From NCBI GenBank assembly GCA_949289455.1, contig CASEOA010000107.1:1-34464 (forward strand): a stretch of DNA of 34,464 nt. The letters are read 5' to 3'. A model generated the notes under the pieces. The model had not been told where the DNA came from and ran no database searches. It saw nothing but the letters and a program-made list of their open reading frames with translations. This document shows positions 23,504-28,920 of this stretch, piece by piece. The position numbers and the translations under genes are program-made. The stretch is from an uncultured Eubacteriales bacterium (GTDB lineage: Bacteria; Bacillota; Clostridia; Oscillospirales; Oscillospiraceae). Every line of letters starts with the position of its first letter. Positions within the stretch are counted from its first letter, which is position 1.

Positions 23504-24305
23504 GGCGCTCCCGCTCCCTTCTGTCCGGAGGGGCCTGTCCCCCCTTCAGGGGGAACACGCTCTTCCAGCTGTTGGTCACTGACTGGCGGACGATCTGGAG
23601 CTTTACATCCCGGTCGCCGCCCCCCAGCTTGTCCAGGGTATGGAGCAGGGTGGCAATGGCCCGGGGGGAGTCCACCGCCTTTTTGGCCGAGCGCACCTCC
23701 ATCAGGTCGTCCAGGGCCTGGGCCAGCTCCTGATCCTCCCCGGCATACTCCGCCAGCATGGTCCTGACGGTCTCCTTGTCCTTCTTCCTGGCCGCCCGTC
23801 CCCCCTTGGGGGGGAAGGGGGGATGATATAACTGGTCAGTAACTGTTTCCTTATTACATTCCACCGTCTGGTGAAATGGCTGTCCCGGTTTGGTGAAATG
23901 CATTTCACCATCCGGTGAAATGGGAGGCGGATCTTCCTCACCCTCGCTCCCACCCATATCACCGTCCGGTGACATGGGCGGATCAAGCAGCCCATAGACC
24001 GTCAGCACGTCGTCAGGCAGGGCATACCACACCGTCCGGTCGGTCTTGTCCTGGCTGAAATTTCCGGTGAGCAGGGCACCCTCCTCCCGCAGCTTGGCGG
24101 TAATCCGCTCCACCTGCCGCCGGGTCCAGAAGGGGAAGAGCTTGGCCAGAGCCTCCAGGGTGTTGTAGGTCCAGGTGCGCCCCTCATGGAAGTGCCGCCC
24201 GTTGGCCTGGTTCTTGGCGACCCAGAAGGCCATGGCGTGGAGGAAGATGGCCCCGTTCACCCCGTGGCGTTGGGCCAGCTCGGCGTTGAAATGGTACTCG
24301 GTCAA
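23493..24305 (-). CDS. Phage replisome organiser / replication initiator
   Basis: This 270-residue protein begins with TTG, overlapping the upstream stop (TTGA). Residues 1-100 form a winged-helix-type DNA-binding domain (GVNGAIFLHAMAFWVAKNQ, EALAKLFPFWTRRQVERI, LREEGALLTGNF) of the phage replisome organiser kind. The middle is a linker with repeated peptides (MSPDGDM, ISPDGEMHF, FHQTVE) encoded by DNA iterons. The C-terminal ~100 residues are helical and probably contact the helicase encoded next. As with lambda O, the initiator likely binds iterons within its own gene. Confidence 0.83.
   Translation of the reverse strand: MTEYHFNAELAQRHGVNGAIFLHAMAFWVAKNQANGRHFHEGRTWTYNTLEALAKLFPFWTRRQVERITAKLREEGALLTGNFSQDKTDRTVWYALPDDVLTVYGLLDPPMSPDGDMGGSEGEEDPPPISPDGEMHFTKPGQPFHQTVECNKETVTDQLYHPPFPPKGGRAARKKDKETVRTMLAEYAGEDQELAQALDDLMEVRSAKKAVDSPRAIATLLHTLDKLGGGDRDVKLQIVRQSVTNSWKSVFPLKGGQAPPDRRERERHVE
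23861..23975. other. Candidate replication origin: iterons inside the initiator gene
   Basis: The half-site GGTGAAAT recurs in inverted pairs: CCACCGTCTGGTGAAATGG (23861-23879), the perfect palindrome GGTGAAATGCATTTCACC (23892-23909), ATTTCACCATCCGGTGAAAT (23902-23921) and ATATCACCGTCCGGTGACAT (23956-23975). A weaker half-match lies near 24030. Clustered palindromic iterons in the linker of a replication initiator gene are the usual layout of a phage origin. Confidence 0.75.
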
Positions 24306-24565
24306 AACGCCTCACCCCCATCCTCCTGCAAACGGATCCACCGCAGCTCATAGCGCTTGCTCAGTCCCGCCATGGTCACCGTGGACCCGCAGCGGGTCAA
24401 GTAGGTATGCCCCTGGATGACCTCCATCCGGCCCACATAGTATCGCTCGCTGCGGGCCGCTGTCTTGGGGATCATATGTAAGACGATCAGCTCCCCATCA
24501 TGGGGGCCCAGCTGGCCCCGCCGGCGCAGGTCCAGGGGCTTCCACCGCTCAGTGTTCCACATCAT
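24302..24565 (-). CDS. Small unknown early protein
   Basis: This 87-residue protein starts at the double ATG at 24565/24562, behind GAAAGGGG. The longer open frame extends over the antisense RNA and has no ribosome site. The sequence has an LRRRGQLGPHDGELIVLHMI segment and a basic, beta-rich remainder (YYVGRMEVIQGHTYLTRCGS). No family is recognised. Its leader is the target region of the plus-strand small RNA described at 24619-24684. Confidence 0.6.
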   Translation of the reverse strand: MMWNTERWKPLDLRRRGQLGPHDGELIVLHMIPKTAARSERYYVGRMEVIQGHTYLTRCGSTVTMAGLSKRYELRWIRLQEDGGEAF

Positions 24566-24583
24566 CCTCTTGGCCCCTTTCTC

Positions 24584-24612
24584 TTGCAAATCCCGGTGGA
24601 TTATGCTATAAT
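24584..24612 (+). promoter_or_regulatory. Strong promoter for a plus-strand small RNA
   Basis: TTGCAA (24584-24589), a 17-base spacer and a perfect TATAAT (24607-24612) with the extended TG (TGC-TATAAT) point rightwards. Transcription should start near 24618-24620. Confidence 0.82.
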
Positions 24613-24618
24613 AACAGT

Positions 24619-24684
24619 GGTTTTCATGCACGAAACCGCTTGACCTCTCTGTCCGCACCCACGGACAGGGGGGTCTCTTTTTTT
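24619..24684 (+). ncRNA. Short structured antisense RNA
   Basis: Downstream of a strong promoter a transcript of about 65 bases would form two hairpins. The first is GGTTT-loop-AAACC (24619-24637). The second is a 14-base stem ending in a T-run. It holds no reading frame of note. It is antisense to the leader between the 24707 and 24565 genes of the early operon, so it may control early gene expression. No known RNA family is recognised. Confidence 0.68.
24642..24684 (+). terminator. Rho-independent terminator of the small RNA
   Basis: GACCTCTCTGTCCG pairs with CGGACAGGGGGGTC (14 bases with two G-U pairs), loop CACCCA, followed by TCTTTTTTT. Confidence 0.9.
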
Positions 24685-24706
24685 GCCTTCCCATGGATCA
24701 GACCTC

Positions 24707-25138
24707 CTACCAGATCCCCATGCGGATCATCACCTCGGTGGCGATCCGCTTGACCTTTTCCCGATTAGCCGCCCGCTCCTCCTCACTGATCTCCACGTCC
24801 TTATACTCTCTCAGGCAGAGACTGCATCCCTGATTGCGATCGGACGCAAAGGTTACTGATTCCACCACCAGAGTCCAGGGTGTCCGCACATGGTCCCCCT
24901 CAGGCAATTTCTTGATAGCACTGAACCAGTGCAGGCCCTTACGCCGGGTAATGATGGTGTTCATGGTGGTCCAGCTGAACTGCTGCTCCACTTCCTTCAC
25001 TGTGACAACCAGCTCTTCGATTGGCTCAATGATGACCAGCGAATCGGGGTTTGTGTCCACCAACTCCACGATACGCCGGTTAGTCGGTTTGGTCAGATCC
25101 ATCTCCCGCGCTAACCGTGCCGCTTCATGCCGGTCCAT
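24707..25138 (-). CDS. Unknown early protein
   Basis: This 143-residue protein starts at ATG behind AGGAGGTG. It is mixed helix and strand (MDRHEAARLAREMDLTKPTN, SLVIIEPIEELVVTVKEVEQ, HWFSAIKKLPEGDHVRTPW) with a lone CSLCLREY pair near residue 107 and a charged helical end. No family is recognised. It lies between the two XRE regulators and the replication genes, in the early operon. Confidence 0.7.
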   Translation of the reverse strand: MDRHEAARLAREMDLTKPTNRRIVELVDTNPDSLVIIEPIEELVVTVKEVEQQFSWTTMNTIITRRKGLHWFSAIKKLPEGDHVRTPWTLVVESVTFASDRNQGCSLCLREYKDVEISEEERAANREKVKRIATEVMIRMGIW

Positions 25139-25183
25139 ATGTAAACACCTCCTCGCGTTTCTCTATGCGTCGCCCGGATTGTC

Positions 25184-25633
25184 CTATGATGACTCCCTGG
25201 CGCAGCGGAGCTCCAGGGCGGCCTCCACGATCTCCTGGAGATCCTCCAGGATGGAGTCAAACTCGGCCCGCTCCGTGGTGTCGATCACGTTGTCCTCTGC
25301 GATCCGCATGAGCCGCCGGTCGGCGTGGGACTCGGCAAAGGCGAAGATCCGGTTGGTCAGCTTGGCGCTGGCCTCCAGGACGGTCTTGGGCTGGATCTCG
25401 GGCACCACCCGGCTGTACATGACATTTTTGGCCCGTGCGTGCCATGCGATCAGATGCAGCGCATTGTACAGGATCGACATGAGATCCACCACATCATCCG
25501 GCGGCACCCGCTGTCCGCACTCGTAGGCCCGCAGGGACTCCACGCTGATGCCCAGCCGCTCCGCTGCCGCCTCCTGGGTCAGACCGGCGGACCGGCGGCA
25601 GATTTTGTAGATATTCCGGCATTCCTCCGGCAT
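25184..25633 (-). CDS. XRE-family regulator with C-terminal helical domain
   Basis: This 149-residue protein starts with the ATG at 25633 behind GAGGAGGAGATAACC. The longer frame runs across the next XRE gene and is rejected. Residues 5-55 are a helix-turn-helix of the XRE type (NIYKICRRSAGLTQEAAAER, then GISVESLRAYECGQRVPP). The C-terminal 90 residues are helical (KTVLEASAKLTNRIFAFAES, FDSILEDLQEIVEAALELR) and probably oligomerise. It is the second gene of the leftward early operon and may act as a Cro-like or activator protein. Confidence 0.85.
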   Translation of the reverse strand: MPEECRNIYKICRRSAGLTQEAAAERLGISVESLRAYECGQRVPPDDVVDLMSILYNALHLIAWHARAKNVMYSRVVPEIQPKTVLEASAKLTNRIFAFAESHADRRLMRIAEDNVIDTTERAEFDSILEDLQEIVEAALELRCARESS

Positions 25634-25671
25634 GGTTATCTCCTCCTCATTGGGGTAAAATGGTAAGGGGC

Positions 25672-25881
25672 TCAGCTGGCGTCCCGCTCCCGGGGGCTGT
25701 CCCGGCCCAGGATCGTGTCCACCGAGCAGCCGAACACATCTGCCAGAGCCAGAAGGTAGTCCAGGCCGGGCCGTCTGGTCCCCGCCTCCCACATACAGAC
25801 CGTGGGCTTGGACGCCTTCACCGCCCGGGCCAGCTCGGCCTGGGTCATGCCCCTGGCCTCCCGCAGCTCTCGGATCTTCAC
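25672..25881 (-). CDS. Small XRE-family (Cro-like) regulator
   Basis: This 69-residue protein has a GTG start behind GGAGGGAAAAAG. It is almost entirely a helix-turn-helix (KIRELREARGMTQAELARAV, KASKPTVCMWEAGTRRPGLD, YLLALADVFGCSVDTIL). It is the first leftward gene and is transcribed away from the DUF2513-like gene, in the position of an early-operon control protein opposite the lysogeny region. Confidence 0.9.
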   Translation of the reverse strand: MKIRELREARGMTQAELARAVKASKPTVCMWEAGTRRPGLDYLLALADVFGCSVDTILGRDSPRERDAS

Positions 25882-25900
25882 CTTTTTCCCTCCTTTCAGG

Positions 25901-25929
25901 TTGTCCTTTGACTGGTTGTATGGTATGAT
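25901..25929 (+). promoter_or_regulatory. Promoter of the DUF2513-like gene
   Basis: TTGTCC (25901-25906), a 17-base spacer and TATGAT (25924-25929) point rightwards, about 37 bases before the ATG at 25966. The interval is the main early/lysogeny divergent region. Confidence 0.65.
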
Positions 25930-25965
25930 TTACTAATAGTGAACCTAAGCAAAGGATGGATCATT

Positions 25966-26358
25966 ATGAAACTGAACCATGACTGTGTCCGTGAGATACT
26001 CCTTGCGATCGAAGATGCCGAGTTAGGTGAATATATTTCTCCGATAACACTGCACCGCACGTTGCCTCAGTACTCAGAAGAAGAAATCAGCTATACCTGT
26101 CTTATCCTAAGTGACGGCGATTTTTTACAGGTAATGTCGGTTCAGATGCCTGGCCAAGAGATGCCTTGGGTAAAGTCAATCATTCGCTTGACCTTTCAGG
26201 GCCATGAGTTGATCTCAAAAATCCGTGATCCTGAACGCTGGCCCAAACTCAAAAAAGCGGTTTCCGCAGTGCGGGACTACTCTCTTTCGGCCCTGAGTGC
26301 GATTGCCAACGGCGCAACTGCCGCTGGGATCAGCGCATTGATGTTCGACCAGATTTAA
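25966..26358 (+). CDS. DUF2513-like winged-helix protein
   Basis: This 130-residue protein starts at the ATG at 25966 preceded by AAAGGATGG. The upstream GTG adds nine residues without a ribosome site. The pattern MKLNHDCVREILLAIEDAEL, then an ISYTCLILSDGDFL helix-strand and IIRLTFQGHELISKIRDPE matches DUF2513 phage proteins, which look like winged-helix regulators. The tail (ALSAIANGATAAGISALMF) is hydrophobic. Its 3' end overlaps a convergent small gene by 29 bases. GC content is lower than in the late genes. Confidence 0.82.
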   Translation: MKLNHDCVREILLAIEDAELGEYISPITLHRTLPQYSEEEISYTCLILSDGDFLQVMSVQMPGQEMPWVKSIIRLTFQGHELISKIRDPERWPKLKKAVSAVRDYSLSALSAIANGATAAGISALMFDQI

Positions 26359-26527
26359 AGATTTTCTTCACCACCTTGTGGGTGTTTTCACGAAGCTCTT
26401 CATCGGTGGGAAGCGGATATCCTCGTTCCTTCCAGCAGAATAGAATCGTTTGGAACGATACCCGGGAGAAAAACCATCCCACAGCACAGATGACTGTTGT
26501 AATACTCAAAATCATAGTAAGTAACAC
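26330..26527 (-). CDS. Small single-span membrane protein
   Basis: This 65-residue protein starts with GTG at 26527 behind AAGGGGGGG. An N-terminal membrane segment (LTMILSITTVICAVGWFF) is followed by a charged tail (KERGYPLPTDEELRENTHKV). The longer antisense-type frame upstream is rejected. It converges with the DUF2513-like gene. Function unknown. Confidence 0.6.
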   Translation of the reverse strand: MLLTMILSITTVICAVGWFFSRVSFQTILFCWKERGYPLPTDEELRENTHKVVKKIFKSGRTSMR

Positions 26528-26605
26528 GCTACGATCCCCCCCTTCCCGCTTGCCCCCCCACCACCGCCAGTGGTAAAATGTGGGCGGTAGTGAGGAGGTG
26601 AAATA

Positions 26606-26803
26606 ATGCGTCAGTTGAGCACAAACGAATTGGATCAAGTTGAAAAAGCCGTACTGGAACAGCTTAATGCTAGCGACGGGGGCCAGGGGATGGACGCAAT
26701 GGCCAACGCCGTCACAAAGCTGTCTGCCAGGGTATGCCGGCTCATGCTCCAGGAGTACCAGCGTGCAGCTTCTGCTCCAGAGCTTCAGCAATCTGATCCA
26801 TAA
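26606..26803 (+). CDS. Small helical unknown protein
   Basis: This 65-residue protein starts at ATG behind a strong GAGGAGGTG. The sequence is helical (MRQLSTNELDQVEKAVLEQL, DAMANAVTKLSARVCRLMLQ). No family is recognised. The last 62 bases are also the 3' end of the opposing small gene. A hairpin-like ACCGCC...GGCGGT pair lies in the leader near 26565-26590. Confidence 0.62.
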   Translation: MRQLSTNELDQVEKAVLEQLNASDGGQGMDAMANAVTKLSARVCRLMLQEYQRAASAPELQQSDP

Positions 26804-26891
26804 CCTGCTCGTTCAGGTCCGCTTGCGGCGTTTGTAGCTCCACTACAAACGCCGCAATTTCATCTGGGGTCCCAATAATCCGTATTTCCAT
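26742..26891 (-). CDS. Small unknown protein (MEIRIIGTPDEIAAF type)
   Basis: This 49-residue protein starts at ATG behind GGAGGTGCGCGGG and was found by reading the minus strand. It begins MEIRIIGTPDEIAAFVVELQ, a pattern seen in small Firmicutes phage proteins of unknown role, and ends in a helix. It converges on, and overlaps, the plus-strand gene at 26606. A 13-bp perfect hairpin lies within its coding sequence. Confidence 0.68.
   Translation of the reverse strand: MEIRIIGTPDEIAAFVVELQTPQADLNEQVMDQIAEALEQKLHAGTPGA
26825..26855. repeat. Perfect 13-bp inverted repeat, 5-base loop
   Basis: GCGGCGTTTGTAG (26825-26837), loop CTCCA, CTACAAACGCCGC (26843-26855). It lies inside the 49-residue minus gene and 22 bases after the plus-strand stop, so it could end the plus-strand transcript or fold in the minus transcript near its start. 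Confidence 0.9.
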
Positions 26892-26910
26892 CCCGCGCAC
26901 CTCCTCCCTG

Positions 26911-26950
26911 CCTGCCGGTAAACTTGTGGTTCGCTACATGTTAATGATGA
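26911..26950. repeat. Divergent-promoter repeat, copy 1
   Basis: The copy reads CTGCCGGTAAACTTGTGGTT, then CGCTACATGTTAATGATGAT. It lies between the leftward ribosome site of the 49-residue gene and the plus-strand gene at 26988. A rightward promoter (TTGTGG, 16 bases, GATGAT) is possible. Confidence 0.8.
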
Positions 26951-26987
26951 TTTTTCAAATTCCTCCCAACGAAAGGAGGTGAGAAAA

Positions 26988-27167
26988 ATGTTTTGCCCGT
27001 TTATCAACGGAGAGTGCCGTGAAGATTGTACCTTCCGGCATCTTGCAAGAGCCAGTACAGGAAACATGAAAAGCAATACCTCTCTGTGTGCCTTGGCTAT
27101 TGCAGCAGATCAGCTGGATCAGTACATCCTGATGCGGACTATGAAAGCTGAAGATCAGAACTCGTAA
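26988..27167 (+). CDS. Small Cys-rich phage protein
   Basis: This 59-residue protein starts with the ATG at 26988 preceded by AAAGGAGGTGAG; the frame opens nine bases earlier. The pattern MFCPFINGECREDCTFR...NTSLCALA, with CPF, two more cysteines and a later C-x-L, is common in small proteins of Firmicutes phages and suggests metal binding. Function unknown. Its end overlaps the convergent 57-residue gene by 13 bases. Confidence 0.8.
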   Translation: MFCPFINGECREDCTFRHLARASTGNMKSNTSLCALAIAADQLDQYILMRTMKAEDQNS

Positions 27168-27328
27168 TCCAGGCCGGGAACAAACTGCACTGCTGCGGTC
27201 CCTTCAATGGTTCTTCCGCACCGGAGCAAAATGGCTTTGGCCTGCCGCACAGTGCAGTTTTCCTGCTCCAGCAGCAGGATGATCTTATCATGGATTTCCG
27301 TCTGCTTTTCAAAAGTCAGTTCTTCCAT
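27155..27328 (-). CDS. Small helical unknown protein
   Basis: This 57-residue protein was read from the minus strand. It starts at ATG behind GGGGGGTGAGCGG. The sequence MEELTFEKQTEIHDKIILLL, then ENCTVRQAKAILLRCGRTI, is helical and recalls small phage proteins of the type xxDKIxxLMKQENCTVxQAxEIL. Function unknown. It converges on the Cys-rich gene, and its 5' end faces repeat copy 2. Confidence 0.7.
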   Translation of the reverse strand: MEELTFEKQTEIHDKIILLLEQENCTVRQAKAILLRCGRTIEGTAAVQFVPGLDYEF

Positions 27329-27346
27329 CTCCGCTCACCCCCCCTG

Positions 27347-27390
27347 CCTGCCGCTAAACTTGTTATTCGCTACTGGTTAATGATAATCAC
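27347..27390. repeat. Divergent-promoter repeat, copy 2
   Basis: The copy reads CTGCCGCTAAACTTGTTATT, then CGCTACTGGTTAATGATAAT. It lies between divergent genes at 27328 (left) and 27411 (right). The rightward match TTGTTA, 16 bases, GATAAT is the best promoter-like pair of the four copies. Confidence 0.82.
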
Positions 27391-27410
27391 AAGATTTTGA
27401 GGTGACACTT

Positions 27411-27824
27411 ATGCCGAATAAAGGATTAACCGACTCTGAAGCCCTCCACTCCTCTGAAACTCTCCAGACTCCCGAACCCTACATGCCAAGCTTTCATATG
27501 AAATCCCTTATACGGGATCACAGTATGGCTGACTATGCCTATGAAGTGATTTTGAAGCGGATAAAAGAGTTCCAGGACGAACTGGATGACGAGCATGAGG
27601 TTGCGCTTCAGTTGGCCTCCTTTGGGCAAAGTATCACATTGGCTGTTACTGCCATCGGCTACTCCAATCCCAGTACATTGGTCTTTTACGGATATGTGAA
27701 TGGCCGCCCCGCAACACTGATCCAGCACATGTCGCAGCTTAATTTCCTGCTTTTGTCTGTACAGAAACAGGACCCCGGAAAACCGCCGCGCCGTATCGGG
27801 TTTGAGCTTCCCACCGAAGATTAA
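27411..27824 (+). CDS. DUF6173-like protein
   Basis: This 137-residue protein starts with the ATG at 27411 behind GAGGTGACAC. The core MADYAYEVILKRIKEFQDEL, DDEHEVALQLASFGQSITL, NPSTLVFYGYVNGRPATLIQ and SQLNFLLLSVQKQDPGKPPR fits DUF6173, a Clostridia family common in prophages with no known activity. Its last 86 bases overlap a convergent gene. Base composition is close to 50% GC, lower than the late genes. Confidence 0.8.
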   Translation: MPNKGLTDSEALHSSETLQTPEPYMPSFHMKSLIRDHSMADYAYEVILKRIKEFQDELDDEHEVALQLASFGQSITLAVTAIGYSNPSTLVFYGYVNGRPATLIQHMSQLNFLLLSVQKQDPGKPPRRIGFELPTED

Positions 27825-27969
27825 GCTCATCAATCGAAATTGCGATTGCTATCAACCTTTGCACCCGATCAATGCTTTTATCAGTTGGATTTTCCATCTT
27901 TTCCAACTCAGCCGCTGCGATGTTCAGACATTGGGTACCAATCTTTGTCCAGAGATTTTCCTGAGACAC
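27739..27969 (-). CDS. Small helical unknown protein
   Basis: This 76-residue protein starts with GTG behind GGAGGGGGG. The sequence MSQENLWTKIGTQCLNIAAA, then MENPTDKSIDRVQRLIAIAI, is amphipathic helix; the C-terminal end is irregular where it overlaps the DUF6173-like gene. No family is recognised. The ribosome site directly adjoins repeat copy 3. Confidence 0.62.
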   Translation of the reverse strand: MSQENLWTKIGTQCLNIAAAELEKMENPTDKSIDRVQRLIAIAISIDELNLRWEAQTRYGAAVFRGPVSVQTKAGN

Positions 27970-27986
27970 GCTAGCCCCCCTCCCTG

Positions 27987-28035
27987 CTTACCGCTAAACT
28001 TGTGGTTCGCTACGGGTTAATCATAAATCCCCAAT
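27987..28035. repeat. Divergent-promoter repeat, copy 3
   Basis: The copy reads TTACCGCTAAACTTGTGGTT, CGCTACGGGTTAATCATAAA, TCCCCAAT. It is almost identical to copy 4. It is followed by a triple GGATTA-like repeat (28039-28076) and then the promoter of the non-coding RNA. Confidence 0.82.
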
Positions 28036-28079
28036 AACGGATTAGTTTTGGATTCGTTACTGGATTACAACGTCCATTG

Positions 28080-28108
28080 TTGACTGAAAGTAAACAACAG
28101 GTTATAAT
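28080..28108 (+). promoter_or_regulatory. Near-consensus promoter of the structured RNA
   Basis: TTGACT (28080-28085), a 17-base spacer and a perfect TATAAT (28103-28108). Three GGATTA/GGATTC motifs just upstream, between 28039 and 28076, could be operator sites. Confidence 0.85.
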
Positions 28109-28114
28109 GAAGTT

Positions 28115-28256
28115 GCGAAAAGCGTAGACTGAATAGAACGGAAATAGAGGACGGAACGGGCAGCCGTCGCCCAACGTGGAGATGTGGGAGTGTCGCCCCA
28201 CCTATTTTCGTTCAACTCATCTGGCAAGCAACTTCGGTTGCTTGCCGTTTCTTTTT
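28115..28256 (+). ncRNA. Structured non-coding RNA of about 140 bases
   Basis: The transcript predicted from the promoter at 28080-28108 contains no plausible gene. It has a 12-base closing stem (GAACGGAAATAG 28136-28147 with CTATTTTCGTTC 28202-28213, one G-U pair). Inside are at least two possible hairpins (GACGG...CCGTC and GTGGG...CCCAC), followed by the terminator. It lies in the lysogeny region between the DUF6173 pair and the winged-helix membrane gene. No known RNA family is recognised. The remaining bases, 28257-28375, show no gene or clear site. Confidence 0.75.
28223..28256 (+). terminator. Rho-independent terminator with UUCG loop
   Basis: GGCAAGCAAC, loop TTCG, GTTGCTTGCC, then GTTTCTTTTT: a perfect ten-base stem with a stable tetraloop. 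Confidence 0.95.
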
Positions 28257-28375
28257 GTCCGGCAGGGCGGTCTGCCCACCAATGGTAAAGGCTGCTGCAG
28301 ACAAGCTGTAGTGGCTTCCAAGGCTACCGCCAGCATGGCCGCTGGGTCTTTGCTGTTGCAGATACAGGTGATCAT

Positions 28376-28738
28376 ATGCTTACAAAACATTGCAGGAAAG
28401 TCTTGGATACGATTCTATCATTGCCTGCGCATCAACGTCTCAATTCTTTTCGAATCCTAGATTTGTCTGAGAAAATAGGTCTTTCATTTCCGGAAACACT
28501 CTGTGCGTGCAAGGAATTGGATAGAGATGGATTGGCAGAACTACACATCGTATATCACAGAAATGGTCAGCAGATTCCCGAATCTATCGTATTAACCGAA
28601 CCAGGGTTGAACTACAAGGCCCTACTGAGGGCTCAGCGGCTGGCTTACATCGCAGACAAATGGGTGGATATCCTGGCCTCCATTGTTGCAATTTGCTCGC
28701 TTATCGTGTCGATAATAGCGCTACTACGGACACAATAA
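28376..28738 (+). CDS. Winged-helix-like protein with C-terminal membrane anchor
   Basis: This 120-residue protein starts at ATG behind ACAGGTGAT. Residues 1-75 look like a winged helix (LPAHQRLNSFRILDLSEKIG, ETLCACKELDRDGLAELHIV, IVLTEPGLNYKALL), broadly like the DUF2513-like protein at 25966. The C-terminus is a membrane span (DILASIVAICSLIVSIIALL). A membrane-tethered DNA-binding protein in a phage control region is unusual. Its 3' end lies in an imperfect palindrome shared with a tiny opposing gene. Confidence 0.72.
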   Translation: MLTKHCRKVLDTILSLPAHQRLNSFRILDLSEKIGLSFPETLCACKELDRDGLAELHIVYHRNGQQIPESIVLTEPGLNYKALLRAQRLAYIADKWVDILASIVAICSLIVSIIALLRTQ

Positions 28739-28745
28739 GTGAGGC
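28695..28745. repeat. Imperfect 51-bp palindrome at convergent 3' ends
   Basis: Centred on AGCGCT (28717-28722), about 19 of 24 pairs are complementary out to 28695/28745. The plus strand reads CSLIVSIIALLRTQ-stop and the minus strand reads CASLIVSVVALLSTR-stop across the same bases. Confidence 0.78.
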
Positions 28746-28784
28746 ACAGGCAATGGCAAGTCGTATGAATGGACCTACACGCAT
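28701..28784 (-). CDS. 27-residue hydrophobic peptide
   Basis: The frame starts at ATG behind GGGGGGAGGAAACCA and reads MRVGPFIRLAIACASLIVSV, then VALLSTR: a single short membrane helix with Arg at both ends. It is too short for routine gene calling. It fits the local pattern in which each plus-strand gene meets an opposing small gene. It could be a membrane-active peptide or a translated by-product of the palindrome. Confidence 0.5.
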   Translation of the reverse strand: MRVGPFIRLAIACASLIVSVVALLSTR

Positions 28785-28805
28785 TGGTTTCCTCCCCCCC
28801 TTTCA

Positions 28806-28850
28806 CCAAAAACTTGTGGTTCGCTACGGGTTAATCATAAATCCCCAATT
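28806..28850. repeat. Divergent-promoter repeat, copy 4
   Basis: The copy reads CAAAAACTTGTGGTTCGCTA, then CGGGTTAATCATAAATCCCC. It lies between the 27-residue gene (left) and the XRE repressor gene (right). Its right end merges with the ATCATAAAT...ATTTATGAT operator. Confidence 0.85.
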
Positions 28851-28884
28851 TATGATTGTCAACACATAATCACCAATCTATGAT
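28834..28884 (+). promoter_or_regulatory. Promoter and palindromic operator of the XRE repressor gene
   Basis: TTGTCA (28856-28861), a 17-base spacer and TATGAT (28879-28884) form a good promoter. Immediately upstream ATCATAAAT (28834-28842), five bases, ATTTATGAT (28848-28856) make a perfect inverted repeat touching the -35. A further CCAATCTATGAT copy covers the -10. This suggests autoregulation by the XRE protein. Confidence 0.8.
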
Positions 28885-28920
28885 ATTTTGTATTTCTTTT
28901 TTAAATAGGAGTGATGCCCT

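Noticed and set aside
27182-27260. AAACTGCACTG / CAGTGCAGTTT inverted pair
   Set aside because: Eleven bases with a 57-base loop inside coding sequence; could be chance, no supporting context.
28176-28460. Plus-strand frame over the non-coding RNA
   Set aside because: It crosses the strong terminator and lacks a ribosome site; the RNA interpretation explains the sequence better.
26911-28850. Four similar repeats as a CRISPR array
   Set aside because: Spacing is irregular (about 440-810 bases), genes lie between copies, and there are no cas genes.
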